Positions 36,716 through 46,778 of a stretch of DNA of 64,000 nucleotides are shown here, in pieces. The notes below the pieces were generated by a model that saw nothing but the letters and a program-made list of their open reading frames with translations, did not search any database and was not told the DNA's origin. This DNA comes from Maribellus comscasis. Lineage in GTDB: Bacteria > Bacteroidota > Bacteroidia > Bacteroidales > Prolixibacteraceae. The stretch is taken from positions 1,860,001 through 1,924,000 of the forward strand of contig NZ_CP046401.1 in assembly GCF_009762775.1 (NCBI RefSeq), in the 5' to 3' direction. How positions within the stretch are numbered: position 1 is the first letter of the stretch; every line of letters starts with the position of its first letter. The position numbers and the translations under genes are program-made.

Positions 36716-38662
36716 ATGAATTACCTCAAATTTGACAAAGAGCAACTTATTAACCTCGAGTATTCACTCGACAAGGAAGTGCTGCGATCAAACCGGGCCG
36801 GTTCTTATATGAGCACTACATTAAATGGCTGCAACACAAGAAAATACCACGGATTACTGGTTAGTCCGATAGAAAACTTCGGAGGAGAAAAACACGTGCT
36901 TCTGTCCTCACTCGATGAAACGGTGATTCAAAACAATGCGGAGTTTAATTTGGGGATACACAGGTTTAAAGGTGGGGTTTACGAGCCAAAAGGACACAAA
37001 TATATCCGGGATGTAAAATTTAACCGTATTCCAAAAATTACTTATCGTTTAGGCGGAGTTGTTCTGAGCAAGGAGAGATTATTGGTTGAAAAGGAAGAAC
37101 AGGTTTTGGTCCGTTATACCCTTGAAGAAGCCCATTCTCCCACTACTTTAAGGTTTAAACCATTCCTGGCTTTCAGAAATATCCATCAATTGAGCAAGGC
37201 CAACATGTTCGCCAACTCAAAATTTCATACAGCCAACAATGGAATTTTTATAAAACTTTACGATGGGTATCCTGATTTATATATGCAATTTAATAAGGAA
37301 GTGGAATTTATTCCTGTTCCCGATTGGTATTACAACATCGAGTATATTGAAGAGGCGAGACGTGGTTACGAATATCTGGAGGATTTATTGGTTCCCGGAT
37401 ATTTTGAAATTCCGATTAAAAAAGGCGAATCAATTGTTTTTGCAGCAGGATTAAATGAAACAAAACCGGTTTCGCTAAAACAACGATTCACAAAGGAAGT
37501 AAACAAACGGCCTGAAAGGGATACTTTTTTAACATCGCTCGACAATGCGGCAGAACAATTTATTTTACAACGTAGCGACGAAACCGACATTGTTGCCGGA
37601 TTTCCATGGTATGAAAGTATCACACGCCAAACTTTTGTTTCGCTCCCCGGGTTGTGTATCTCGCTGAGTAACGGATACAGTTGCCGGCGTATCCTCGATA
37701 CCTATGTAAAATTCCTTAAAAACGGTTTTTTCCCCGACCATATTCACAATTCAAATCCAACATATCATTCAGCAGATGCTTCTCTTTGGTTTATTTGGGG
37801 TGTTCAGCAATATTTCAAAAAAAACAGCAATGCTAAAGAGGTGTGGAAAAAATACGGAAATGCCATTACTGAAATATTTGAAGGGTATAAAAATCCTGCA
37901 TTGGACTATATCAAATTAACGAACGAAGGACTCATTTATGCAGAAAAAGCTGGTACAGCCCTTACCTGGATGGACTCCTATGTTGACGGGCAACCAGTAG
38001 TCCAGAGAGGAGGTTTTGCTGTCGAAATAAACGCTCTCTGGTTTAATGCACTTTGTTTTGCGCTGGACCTGGCCGATCTTGCCGGTGAATATGATTTTAT
38101 TGAGCAATGGAAAAATATGGTTGAAAAAGCAGGAAATGCCTTTCTGAACACGTTTTGGGATAATCGCCATGAACATCTGGCCGATGTAGTAAACAACGGA
38201 ATTGCAGATTGGGCTGTAAGACCCAACATGGTTATTGCTGCTGCAATGGACTACTCTCCACTCTCTACAGAACAAAAAAAATCATTGTTGAGCGTGGCCA
38301 AAAGAAAACTGTTAACAAAACGAGGATTAAGAACGCTCTCGCCCGACCATTTGAGATATAAAGGTGTTGTTGAAGGTGGTCCCCGCGAACGCGAAATGGC
38401 TATGCACCAGGGAACAGTTCATCCCTGGCTTATCCAATTTTTTGCAGAAGGATATTTAAAAATTCACAAAAGAGGCGGTCTCCCTTTTGTGAAACAAATT
38501 ATGGAAAGTTTTGAAGACGATATAACAGAGCATTGTATTGGTACAATGGCTGAGATTTATAACGGCAACCCGCCACATAAAGCACGCGGCGCAATATCGA
38601 TGGCGTGGAGTGTGGCCGGAGTTGTTTATGCAACACATTTGGTTCATAATTTTAAAGAATAA
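36716..38662 (+). CDS. Glycogen debranching enzyme (amylo-alpha-1,6-glucosidase family)
   Basis: A 648-residue protein with an N-terminal GDE_N-like domain (SNRAGSYMSTTLNGCNTRKYHGLLVSP) and a C-terminal GDE_C (alpha/alpha)6 barrel. Seen: QTFVSLPGLCISLSNGYSCRRIL, DASLWFIWGVQQYF, TALTWMDSYVDGQPVVQRGG with the catalytic-region TWMDS, and HQGTVHPWLIQFFAEGYLK. This family hydrolyses the alpha-1,6 stubs left after phosphorylase action. It sits between the GSCFA gene and the synthase-like glycosyltransferase, in keeping with glycogen turnover. Confidence 0.9.
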   Translation: MNYLKFDKEQLINLEYSLDKEVLRSNRAGSYMSTTLNGCNTRKYHGLLVSPIENFGGEKHVLLSSLDETVIQNNAEFNLGIHRFKGGVYEPKGHKYIRDVKFNRIPKITYRLGGVVLSKERLLVEKEEQVLVRYTLEEAHSPTTLRFKPFLAFRNIHQLSKANMFANSKFHTANNGIFIKLYDGYPDLYMQFNKEVEFIPVPDWYYNIEYIEEARRGYEYLEDLLVPGYFEIPIKKGESIVFAAGLNETKPVSLKQRFTKEVNKRPERDTFLTSLDNAAEQFILQRSDETDIVAGFPWYESITRQTFVSLPGLCISLSNGYSCRRILDTYVKFLKNGFFPDHIHNSNPTYHSADASLWFIWGVQQYFKKNSNAKEVWKKYGNAITEIFEGYKNPALDYIKLTNEGLIYAEKAGTALTWMDSYVDGQPVVQRGGFAVEINALWFNALCFALDLADLAGEYDFIEQWKNMVEKAGNAFLNTFWDNRHEHLADVVNNGIADWAVRPNMVIAAAMDYSPLSTEQKKSLLSVAKRKLLTKRGLRTLSPDHLRYKGVVEGGPREREMAMHQGTVHPWLIQFFAEGYLKIHKRGGLPFVKQIMESFEDDITEHCIGTMAEIYNGNPPHKARGAISMAWSVAGVVYATHLVHNFKE

Positions 38663-38672
38663 AACCGCAAAT

Positions 38673-39971
38673 ATGAAAGTATTAATGTTTGGATGGGAAT
38701 TTCCCCCACATATTTCAGGAGGATTGGGGACAGCGTGTTACGGACTTACAAAAGGTCTGACAGAACTGAAAAACATTGATGTAATTTTTGTTGTACCAAA
38801 AGCATTTGGCGACGAAGACCAGACAGGAATGCAATTGATTGGCGCGAACAATGTTGCAATCAATCAACGAATTGTTCAATTCGATGATATTCAAAAAAAA
38901 ATTGACTATTACGAGGTCGACTCAAGCATTGTTCCTTATGTTTCAGAAGAGGAATTCTGGAAACTAAAAAGCGGAAAATATTCAAAAGAAACCAAATTTG
39001 TTCAAACCGATGAAGGGTATAAAATTGATTTTAGCGGCTCGTATGGTGCAAACCTTTTTCAGGAAATAAAAAATTATGCCTTTGTTGCTGAAGTAATTGC
39101 CCAAAAAAATAGTTTTGATATTATTCATGCCCACGACTGGCTGGCCTACCCGGCAGGTATGGCAGCTAAAAACGCAACGGGGAAACCACTGATTATTCAT
39201 GTTCATGCCACAGAGTTTGATCGAAGTGGAGGTAACGTTAACCCGGGTGTTTATGCCATCGAACGTGAAGGCATGGAAGTGGCCGACAAAATTATTGCCG
39301 TAAGTAATCTCACCCGAAATACAATTATTGAGAAATACGACATACCACCCGAAAAAATTACAACGGTTTACAATGCTGTTGAACCTGTTGGTGATACAAG
39401 ACGCCCTATTATAAAAAAAGGTGTAAACGAAAAGGTAGTGACATTTTTAGGCCGCATTACCATGCAAAAAGGACCGGAATATTTTATTGAGGCAGCGAAT
39501 CTGGTGCTCCGGAAAATGAACAACGTGCGTTTTGTTATGGCGGGCAGTGGCGATATGATGGATGGAATGATAAGCCGGGTAGCAGAACTTGGTATTACAG
39601 ACAAATTTCATTTTACAGGTTTTCTTCAGGGTGATGATGTTTTTCAAATGTTTGAAATGACCGACGTTTTTGTTATGCCATCGATATCAGAGCCATTTGG
39701 GATTGTTCCGCTTGAAGCGATGCAATCGGGTGTTCCGGTAATTATTTCAAACCAGTCGGGTGTGGCAGAAATACTTGAAAATGCGATGAAAATTGACTTT
39801 TGGGACACACATGCAATGGCCGACGCAATGTTTGGATTATTAAATTACCCATCACTTGCAGAGCACTTTAAAATGGAAGGAAAACAGGAAGTTGACAACT
39901 TAAAATGGATAAACTCGGCCGCGCATGTTAAAGAAGTGTACGAAAGCACACTTAGTTCAGTAAACACTTAA
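38673..39971 (+). CDS. GT4-family glycosyltransferase, probable glycogen synthase
   Basis: A 432-residue GT-B enzyme. The N-terminus MKVLMFGWEFPPHISGGLGTACYGL is the nucleotide-sugar synthase-like start, IIHAHDWLAYPAGMAA is the acceptor-domain motif, and the C-terminal half has FLGRITMQKGPEYFIEA and the E-x7-E motif EPFGIVPLEAMQSGVPVI. In this cluster (branching, debranching, amylase, phosphorylase) it is most likely the enzyme that elongates glycogen from a nucleotide glucose. No glgC lies in the window, so the donor is not settled. The frame could extend upstream over the previous gene, but ATG 38673 is the family start. Confidence 0.85.
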   Translation: MKVLMFGWEFPPHISGGLGTACYGLTKGLTELKNIDVIFVVPKAFGDEDQTGMQLIGANNVAINQRIVQFDDIQKKIDYYEVDSSIVPYVSEEEFWKLKSGKYSKETKFVQTDEGYKIDFSGSYGANLFQEIKNYAFVAEVIAQKNSFDIIHAHDWLAYPAGMAAKNATGKPLIIHVHATEFDRSGGNVNPGVYAIEREGMEVADKIIAVSNLTRNTIIEKYDIPPEKITTVYNAVEPVGDTRRPIIKKGVNEKVVTFLGRITMQKGPEYFIEAANLVLRKMNNVRFVMAGSGDMMDGMISRVAELGITDKFHFTGFLQGDDVFQMFEMTDVFVMPSISEPFGIVPLEAMQSGVPVIISNQSGVAEILENAMKIDFWDTHAMADAMFGLLNYPSLAEHFKMEGKQEVDNLKWINSAAHVKEVYESTLSSVNT

Positions 39972-39982
39972 AAACCAGCTAA

Positions 39983-41293
39983 ATGAAATCAGTTTGTTTG
40001 TTTTTTCAGGTACACCAGCCGTTCAGACACCGTCGTTACCGTTTTTTTGACATCGGCAACGATCACTATTACTATGACGATTATAGCAACGAAACAATAA
40101 TGCGGAAAGTGGCAGAAAAAAGTTATCTGCCAACCAATAAACTGCTGTTAAATCTGGCCGACAAGTTAGAGGGAAAGTTTAAAGTTTCCTTTTCAATTAC
40201 CGGATTGGCACTCGAGCAGTTTGATTTGTATGCACCCGAAGTAATCGATTCATTTAAAGATCTTTCAAAAACGGGTTGTATTGAATTTCTGTCAGAAACC
40301 TATTCGCATTCTCTTTCTTCATTAAAAGACAAACACATTTTTAAAAAGCAGGTAAAACTTCACGACGAACATATTTTTGCATTGTTCGGACACAGACCGA
40401 GGGTGTTCAGAAATACCGAAATGATTTATTCCGATGAAATTGGAGCTCAGATTGCTGAAATGGGTTACCAGGGAATTTTAACCGAAGGCGCAAAACATAT
40501 TTTGGGATGGAAAAGTCCAAATTTTATGTATGTAAATGCAATAAATCCAAGACTTAAAGTTTTAATGAGAAACTTTAAACTCAGTGATGATATCTCTTTC
40601 CGATTTTCAAATAAAGACTGGTCAGAATTTCCCTTAACCGCCGAAAAATTTGTAGGCTGGCTGGAGAGTCTGGATGCAAAAGAAGAAGTTATAAATATAT
40701 TTCTGAGTTATGAATCTTTTGGCGAACGCCAACCCAAGGAAAGCGGGATATTTGATTTCTTTGAAAACCTCGCAAAAAAAATTGTTGAAAGCCCGGAACT
40801 TAAATTTGCAACTCCGTCTGAAGTAATCGAGGAGTTACAACCTGTTTCGGCGGTAAACGTTCCCCATGCCATTTCCTGGGCCGACGAAGAAAGAGACCTC
40901 ACCGCATGGCTGGGAAACAACATGCAAAAAGAGGCGTTTGACAAGTTGTATGAACTCAGAAAAAGAGTGGAAAAATGTAAAAACGAAGAAATAATAAAAG
41001 ACTGGAACTATCTTCAGGTTAGCGACCACTTCTATTACATGTCTACAAAATATTATTCTCACGGAACAAAATCAAATCAATTCAACCCTTTCGACACTCC
41101 TTACGAGGCTTTTATTAATTATATGAACGTACTGAGTGATTTTAAAATTCGACTTAATTCTGTTGTTCCGGAAAACGAAGTTGAAAATGAAATTGCATCA
41201 TTACACAAAATTATTGACGAAAAAGAGAAAAAAATAAAAAAAATGGAGGCCGATATACAGAGGCTAAGAAAGGGAAGAAAAAGAAAATCCTGA
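39983..41293 (+). CDS. GH57 alpha-amylase-type glycoside hydrolase
   Basis: A 436-residue GH57 enzyme. Motif 1 is FQVHQPFRHRRYRF (residues 8-21) and the nucleophile is Glu146 in FRNTEMIYSDEIG; ETYSHSLSSL and FLSYESFGERQ match other family motifs. GH57 enzymes are retaining alpha-amylases or glucanotransferases, and here it probably acts on intracellular glycogen because there is no signal peptide. The C-terminus (about 385-436) is a highly charged coiled coil (IASLHKIIDEKEKKIKKMEA and a basic RKGRKRKS tail), perhaps for oligomerisation. It starts 11 bases after the synthase gene. Confidence 0.9.
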   Translation: MKSVCLFFQVHQPFRHRRYRFFDIGNDHYYYDDYSNETIMRKVAEKSYLPTNKLLLNLADKLEGKFKVSFSITGLALEQFDLYAPEVIDSFKDLSKTGCIEFLSETYSHSLSSLKDKHIFKKQVKLHDEHIFALFGHRPRVFRNTEMIYSDEIGAQIAEMGYQGILTEGAKHILGWKSPNFMYVNAINPRLKVLMRNFKLSDDISFRFSNKDWSEFPLTAEKFVGWLESLDAKEEVINIFLSYESFGERQPKESGIFDFFENLAKKIVESPELKFATPSEVIEELQPVSAVNVPHAISWADEERDLTAWLGNNMQKEAFDKLYELRKRVEKCKNEEIIKDWNYLQVSDHFYYMSTKYYSHGTKSNQFNPFDTPYEAFINYMNVLSDFKIRLNSVVPENEVENEIASLHKIIDEKEKKIKKMEADIQRLRKGRKRKS

Positions 41294-41357
41294 AATATTT
41301 CAAACAAGTTTTTGAATTTGCAGTTTTAGTATCAGGTTAATTTACAATCGATTTTTT

Positions 41358-41386
41358 ATTGTATGTAATATTAAAAACTATTTTTG
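41358..41386 (+). promoter_or_regulatory. Promoter for glgP
   Basis: ATTG at 41358-41361, a 17-base spacer and TATTTTTG at 41379-41386 (exact -7 match) lie 40 bases before the phosphorylase start, in a 133-base gap after the GH57 gene. Confidence 0.55.
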
Positions 41387-41426
41387 CAGATTCATTTTTA
41401 GTAAGTTATAGTAAGATTAGAAAATT

Positions 41427-44006
41427 ATGAATTCAGAAGGTGTAAGATTTATACAGAAGCCGGTTGTTGAACAGCCGGTCTGGAAAAGAATAATCGTAGA
41501 ATCGAGCCTGCCGGAAAGTTTAAATCCACTTCGTGTTTTATCTAAAAACCTTTGGTGGGTTTGGAATAACGAAGCGCGCGAACTATTTCAATATATCGAC
41601 CAGGAAATTTGGGAAGAATGTGCTCACAATCCAATTGTTCTTCTAGATGAAGTGAGTTATAACCGCTTCAAAGAGCTGGAAAATGACGAAATATTTGTAT
41701 CAAAGATGCACCATGTTTATGGTAAATTCAATCAATATCTCGAAGAAAGAAATCATCTTGAAGGACCACAGGTTGCCTATTTCAGCATGGAATACGGGTT
41801 ACACGACAGTCTGAAAATTTTCTCAGGGGGTCTTGGTATTCTGGCCGGCGACTATTTAAAAGAAGCCAGCGACGCCAAAGTAAACCTCGTTGCTGTCGGT
41901 CTCCTTTACAGATACGGTTATTTTAAACAAACCCTGAACCTGCATGGCGAACAAATGGCAAATTATGAGGCTCAGCAATTCTCTAAAATACCCGTTCAAC
42001 CCGCTCTGGATGCAGAAGGCAACTGGATAGAAGTTTATGTAGAATATCCCGGAAGAACCCTTGTAGCCAAGGTATGGCAGGTAAATATCGGTTCTGTAAA
42101 ACTGTATTTGCTCGATGCTGATCATCACGAGAACCCGGCAGAACAAGACCGTTCAGTTACCCATCATTTGTATGGTGGCGACAACGAAAACAGGTTAAAG
42201 CAGGAAATGCTGCTCGGACTTGGTGGAATAAGAGCACTTCAAAAGCTGGGATACAATTCTGATATTTACCATTGCAATGAAGGACACGCCGCGTTTATTG
42301 GTATTGAAAGAATTGCCGACTATATAAAAAATACAGGGCTTTCATTTGAAGAAGCAAAAGAAGTGGTGCGTGCATCAACCATCTTTACTACGCATACACC
42401 TGTGCCCGCCGGCCACGACTCATTTCACAAGGACATGTTCAGGCATTACATGAATCACGTTCCACCCAAAATCGGTTTGGAATGGAATGAGTTTGAAATG
42501 CTTGGCAAAGCTTCCGAATATGAAGACCATTTTAACATGAGTTTCCTGGCAAGTAACCTTTCACAAGGTATTAACGGTGTGAGCATGTTACACGGTGAAG
42601 TTAGTAAAACTGTTCTAAAAGATTTATATCAGGGATTTTTGGAAGAAGAGCTCGAAATCGGCTACGTGACCAACGGCGTTCATTATTCAACATGGACTGC
42701 CCCGGAATGGAAAGAAATCCATAAAAAATATTTTGGCGAAGAGTTCCCTGCCAATCAACTCGACTTTGAGATTTGGAATAATATTTACCAGGTTCCGGAT
42801 AATGAAATATGGCAAATACGAAAAGCCCTTCGTTTAAAGCTAATTAACTACATTAAACAAAGATTTGCCGACAACTGGATTAAAAGGAATGAAAATCCAA
42901 AGTTAATTAACGATGTAATGGGCAAATTAAATCCAAATGCGTTGACAATTGGTTTTGCCCGCCGGTTTGCAACCTATAAAAGAGGTTATCTTCTTTTTAG
43001 AAACCTGGAACGACTGGCCGGGATTGTAAACAATCCTGATCGTCCGGTACAATTTATTTTTGCAGGCAAAGCGCATCCGGCTGATAAAGCCGGGCAGGAT
43101 TTAATCAAACATATTGTTGAGATTTCCAAACGCCCTGAATTCAGAGGAAAAATTCTATTTGTCCAGAATTATGATATTAACCTCGCCAAAATGCTCCTGC
43201 AGGGTGTCGATGTTTGGTTAAACACTCCCACCCGTCCGCTTGAAGCTTCAGGGACAAGCGGCGAAAAAGGAGTAATGAACGGAACCCTCCACTTTTCAGT
43301 TCTCGATGGCTGGTGGGTCGAAGGCTACCAAAAAGACGCCGGCTGGGCACTTCCGGCAGAGCGAACCTACGATGTGCAGGATTTTCAAGATGAACTGGAC
43401 GCGGAAACCATTTATTCCATTCTTGAAGACGAAGTTATCGAGGCATACTATGATCGCAACCACGAAGACATTCCTGAGAAATGGACTGGATTTATCAAAA
43501 ATACAATCGCCCGGGTTGCGCCTAATTTTACAACAGGAAGAATGATAAAAGACTATCAGGAAAGATATTACAATCCACAATTCCAACGTAGCCAGTTTGT
43601 AACGAACAATGGGTTCAAAATGGCCAAAGAAATGGCCGCCTGGAAATTTAATGTTAGTTCAGCCTGGAAAAATCTGGAAGTAAAAAGTATTGAAATTCCC
43701 GATGGCATTACCAATAAAATGAGCATAGGAAAAGAGTACCCTATAGTTGTAAAAGTAGATATCAAAAATCTTTCGAGTGAAGATGTCAGACTCGAGTTAA
43801 TAATAACCGAAAACGAAGGAAGCGAAACTCCAAAGATTACGGATATCATTGAATTTGAAAACCTGGGCTGCGAAAACAGCATTTGTACTTTCAAATATAA
43901 TCTTCATCCAAATCATCCAGGCTCATTCAATTATGGATTCCGTTTGTTACCAAAAAACCGGAATCTTCCACACAAACAGGATTTTGGATATGTTAAATGG
44001 ATTTAA
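41427..44006 (+). CDS. glgP: Alpha-glucan (glycogen/maltodextrin) phosphorylase, GT35
   Basis: Releases glucose-1-phosphate from alpha-1,4 glucan ends using PLP. The 859 residues have the N-terminal DUF3417-type extension of the short phosphorylase class (LNPLRVLSKNLWWVWNNEARELFQ), then VAYFSMEYGLHDSLKIFSGGLGILAGDYLK. The GT-B core has FTTHTPVPAGHDSFHKDM, TIGFARRFATYKRGYLL and the PLP-lysine region EASGTSGEKGVMNGTLHFS. A C-terminal beta domain of ~120 residues (from about 740) is extra. It ends the glycogen cluster at a terminator. Confidence 0.95.
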   Translation: MNSEGVRFIQKPVVEQPVWKRIIVESSLPESLNPLRVLSKNLWWVWNNEARELFQYIDQEIWEECAHNPIVLLDEVSYNRFKELENDEIFVSKMHHVYGKFNQYLEERNHLEGPQVAYFSMEYGLHDSLKIFSGGLGILAGDYLKEASDAKVNLVAVGLLYRYGYFKQTLNLHGEQMANYEAQQFSKIPVQPALDAEGNWIEVYVEYPGRTLVAKVWQVNIGSVKLYLLDADHHENPAEQDRSVTHHLYGGDNENRLKQEMLLGLGGIRALQKLGYNSDIYHCNEGHAAFIGIERIADYIKNTGLSFEEAKEVVRASTIFTTHTPVPAGHDSFHKDMFRHYMNHVPPKIGLEWNEFEMLGKASEYEDHFNMSFLASNLSQGINGVSMLHGEVSKTVLKDLYQGFLEEELEIGYVTNGVHYSTWTAPEWKEIHKKYFGEEFPANQLDFEIWNNIYQVPDNEIWQIRKALRLKLINYIKQRFADNWIKRNENPKLINDVMGKLNPNALTIGFARRFATYKRGYLLFRNLERLAGIVNNPDRPVQFIFAGKAHPADKAGQDLIKHIVEISKRPEFRGKILFVQNYDINLAKMLLQGVDVWLNTPTRPLEASGTSGEKGVMNGTLHFSVLDGWWVEGYQKDAGWALPAERTYDVQDFQDELDAETIYSILEDEVIEAYYDRNHEDIPEKWTGFIKNTIARVAPNFTTGRMIKDYQERYYNPQFQRSQFVTNNGFKMAKEMAAWKFNVSSAWKNLEVKSIEIPDGITNKMSIGKEYPIVVKVDIKNLSSEDVRLELIITENEGSETPKITDIIEFENLGCENSICTFKYNLHPNHPGSFNYGFRLLPKNRNLPHKQDFGYVKWI

Positions 44007-44028
44007 AAACAATCGTTGACGACGTAAT

Positions 44029-44059
44029 AAAAGAGGCTGTTTATACAATAGCCTCTTTT
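44029..44059 (+). terminator. Terminator after glgP
   Basis: AAAAGAGGCT (44029-44038) pairs perfectly with AGCCTCTTTT (44050-44059) around an 11-base loop. The A and T tails on both sides make it symmetrical, but only a plus-strand transcript reaches it. Confidence 0.88.
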
Positions 44060-44097
44060 CATTTTATATATTCGTTTTCATTTTTAAATCAAAGGTT

Positions 44098-44105
44098 TAA
44101 ATTTG
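44098..44105 (+). promoter_or_regulatory. -7 promoter box for the XRE-cupin / ligase operon
   Basis: TAAATTTG is an exact TAnnTTTG match. It lies 28 bases before the small open reading frame at 44133 and 123 bases before the XRE gene. No clear -33 was seen. Confidence 0.45.
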
Positions 44106-44132
44106 CAATCAATTCATTCTTGTAATAACAGA

Positions 44133-44231
44133 ATGTGTTTATTAAGAACAGCAGCAATAAATCAATTTCCGGGGATTTTACTGGTTGGATCCCGCACAAA
44201 CTTTGAAAACTATAAATTCTTTTTGAAATGA
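44133..44231 (+). CDS. Possible 32-residue leader peptide overlapping the XRE-cupin start
   Basis: ATG 44133 opens a frame of 32 codons beginning MCLLRTAAINQFPG and ending in a TGA that overlaps the ATG of the next gene as ATGA. It begins just downstream of the -7 box at 44098-44105, so it would be the first translated frame of the transcript. Stop-start overlap is a classic coupling arrangement. No family is recognised and a chance frame of this length is easily possible in AT-rich DNA, so this is only a candidate. Confidence 0.3.
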   Translation: MCLLRTAAINQFPGILLVGSRTNFENYKFFLK

Positions 44232-44803
44232 ATTCGAAAAATAAAATCGGAAAAAAAATCAAAGCCTTTCGCGAATTTCGTCAGGTAAGCCGTGAAGATC
44301 TGGCCTTAAAAGCAAATCTGGATCCTAAACAACTTGAGTATATTGAGGAAAAAGGAACCGTTCCATCATTGGGACATTTAATAAAAATTACAAGGGCACT
44401 TGGAGTTCGAATCGGTACTTTCCTTGATGATCTGGATCATGTGGGTCCGGTTGTTGTTCGGGCTGGAGAAGAAAAATCGACTTTAAGCTTTTCGACCAAA
44501 GATAAAAAAACCAGAGAGCATCTAAATTTTTACTCGCTCGCCCCCGATAAAACAGGCCGGCATATGGAGCCTTTTATGGTTGAAATAGAGCCTGCGAACG
44601 AGTCTGACTATAAATTATCTTCTCATGAAGGGGAAGAATTTATCTACGTTCTGGAGGGAGCGATTGAAATAAATTACGGAAAAAATATTTACCGGTTGAA
44701 TAAAGGAGACAGTATTTATCTCGATTCAATTGTTGCGCACAATGTTCATGCAGCGGGTGAAAAAGCTGCAAAAATAATGGCGGTTATCTATTATCCTGTT
44801 TAA
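44228..44803 (+). CDS. XRE-family transcriptional regulator with C-terminal cupin
   Basis: A 191-residue protein. Residues ~5-65 form an HTH_3 domain (IGKKIKAFREFRQVSREDLALKANLDPKQLEYIEEKGTVPSL), and residues ~105-190 a cupin_2 fold (VEIEPANESDYKLSSHEGEEFIYVLEG, LNKGDSIYLDSIVAHNVHA). This is the PuuR/MqnA-like HTH-cupin architecture, where the cupin probably binds a small ligand. The acyl-CoA ligase gene follows by 34 bases; this pair is common in Bacteroidota, so it likely regulates its own operon in response to a carboxylate or CoA-related signal. The ligand is unknown. Confidence 0.88.
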   Translation: MNSKNKIGKKIKAFREFRQVSREDLALKANLDPKQLEYIEEKGTVPSLGHLIKITRALGVRIGTFLDDLDHVGPVVVRAGEEKSTLSFSTKDKKTREHLNFYSLAPDKTGRHMEPFMVEIEPANESDYKLSSHEGEEFIYVLEGAIEINYGKNIYRLNKGDSIYLDSIVAHNVHAAGEKAAKIMAVIYYPV

Positions 44804-44837
44804 ATTAATATCTAAAATAAACTGAACCAAGGAGCAA

Positions 44838-46490
44838 ATGCAGCTAATCGATTACACCTTAGGCGAAATTCTGGAAAAATGGGCACTTGAAACTCCGGAT
44901 AAAGAATTTATGATTTACCCTGACAGAAATTTAAGATTTACCTATCAGGAATTTAATGAACGTGTCGATAACCTGGCAAAAGGACTTTTATATATTGGAA
45001 TAAAACCCGGAGACAAAGTTGGAATCTGGGCTAAAAATATACCCGACTGGACAACTTTTATGTATGCCACGGCAAAAATCGGAGCTGTTTTGGTAACCAT
45101 TAATACAAGTTATAAATTAGCTGAACTGGAGTATTTATTGAATAATGCTGACATCAATACGCTATGTCTGGCCGACGGATACAGAGACAGCGATTTTGTA
45201 GAAATGATATTTAATCTTGTCCCGGAGCTGAAAGAACACGCCAGAGGAGAATTGGTTTCAAAAAAATTTCCCGAACTAAAAAACGTCATTTTTATCGGTC
45301 AGGAGAAACATCGCGGAATGTTTAACACCTCGGAATTAATATTGCTGGGAAATCATGTTGACGATATTGAACTTGAAAGTGCAAAAGAAACGGTTCAATG
45401 TCACGATGTTGCAAATATGCAATATACATCCGGCACTACAGGATTTCCAAAGGGAGTTATGCTTTCGCATCATAATATTTTAAATAACGGACTTGCAACC
45501 GGCCAATGTATGAACTATACAGCCGATGAAAAGCTATTGGTTTGTGTTCCTTTATTTCACTGTTTTGGTTGTGTTCTTGCTGTTTGTGCGGTTATAACTC
45601 ATGGTGCAACAATGGTTTTTACAGAAGAGTTTGATCCCTTAATGGTACTGGCCTCGGTGCAAAAAGAAAAATGCACAGCTTTATACGGAGTGCCTACCAT
45701 GTTTATCGCTGAATTACATCACCCGATGTTTGATATGTTCGACTTGTCATCATTGCGAACAGGAATTATGGCTGGTGCACTGTGTCCGATTGAAACAATG
45801 AACCAGGTAATGACAAAAATGTATATGAAAGATATCATTATTGTCTACGGATTAACAGAATCTTCTCCGGGAATGACAGCTACACGAACTCATAATTCAC
45901 CTGAAGTAAGATCAACAACGGTTGGATATGAGTTTCCAAATGTTGAAGTAAAAATTGTTGATCCGGAAACAGGAGCTGAATGCCCGTTTGAAACACAGGG
46001 TGAAATTTGTTGTCGCGGTTACAATGTAATGAAAGGATATTATAATAATCCGGAGGCAACCAGAGATGTTATTGACAATGAAGGTTGGCTCCATTCCGGT
46101 GACTTGGCTGTAAAAACAAAAGACGGATTTTACAGAATAACAGGCCGAATCAAGGACATGATTATACGGGGTGGCGAAAATATTTATCCCCGGGAAATTG
46201 AAAACTACCTTTACCGAATGCCACAGATTGAGGCAGTGGAAGTCGCTGGTGTTCCCAGCCCAAAATATGGAGAACAAATTGGGGCGTTTATTAAAATAAA
46301 AAAGGATTCCTCATTAACAGAAGAGGAAGTGAGAGATTTTTGCAGAGGTCAGATAGCCCGTTATAAAACACCAAAATATATCTTTTTTGTCGATGAATTT
46401 CCAATGACTGCAAGTGGTAAAATTCAAAAATACAAATTAAGCGAACAAAGTATAGAAATGTGCCAAAGGACGGGAATTGAAATCATTTAA
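44838..46490 (+). CDS. AMP-dependent acyl-CoA synthetase/ligase
   Basis: An ANL-superfamily enzyme of 550 residues that activates a carboxylate as acyl-AMP and then acyl-CoA. Seen: the P-loop-like [71 protein letters not shown] and the catalytic lysine in [10 protein letters not shown]. The size and the motif [13 protein letters not shown] suggest the medium/long-chain FadD-like branch. It probably forms an operon with the XRE-cupin gene just upstream. The chain length of the substrate is not readable. Confidence 0.9.
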   Translation: MQLIDYTLGEILEKWALETPDKEFMIYPDRNLRFTYQEFNERVDNLAKGLLYIGIKPGDKVGIWAKNIPDWTTFMYATAKIGAVLVTINTSYKLAELEYLLNNADINTLCLADGYRDSDFVEMIFNLVPELKEHARGELVSKKFPELKNVIFIGQEKHRGMFNTSELILLGNHVDDIELESAKETVQCHDVANMQYTSGTTGFPKGVMLSHHNILNNGLATGQCMNYTADEKLLVCVPLFHCFGCVLAVCAVITHGATMVFTEEFDPLMVLASVQKEKCTALYGVPTMFIAELHHPMFDMFDLSSLRTGIMAGALCPIETMNQVMTKMYMKDIIIVYGLTESSPGMTATRTHNSPEVRSTTVGYEFPNVEVKIVDPETGAECPFETQGEICCRGYNVMKGYYNNPEATRDVIDNEGWLHSGDLAVKTKDGFYRITGRIKDMIIRGGENIYPREIENYLYRMPQIEAVEVAGVPSPKYGEQIGAFIKIKKDSSLTEEEVRDFCRGQIARYKTPKYIFFVDEFPMTASGKIQKYKLSEQSIEMCQRTGIEII

Positions 46491-46778
46491 CACATATAAA
46501 ACGACACCAACGTTAACTCAGTGTTAAAAATGATAATTCTCTTATAAAAATCAAAAAAAAACAATAAAAAATCCCGCTTTTAAATTGAAAGTTTTCTGCA
46601 TTCCTATATTTATTTCTTTTACAAAATTTGTTGTAAATATTTCTTATTTTCAATAAAAGCTTTGTCTTTGATTAAACCAGTATTTTGGTGCACTCTAACG
46701 ATTTTAAATTCCTAATTTTTATCAGGTTTTAAATTTAAATTTCACCTCTATTTTGTATCAGTTATTTGAATAATGTAA

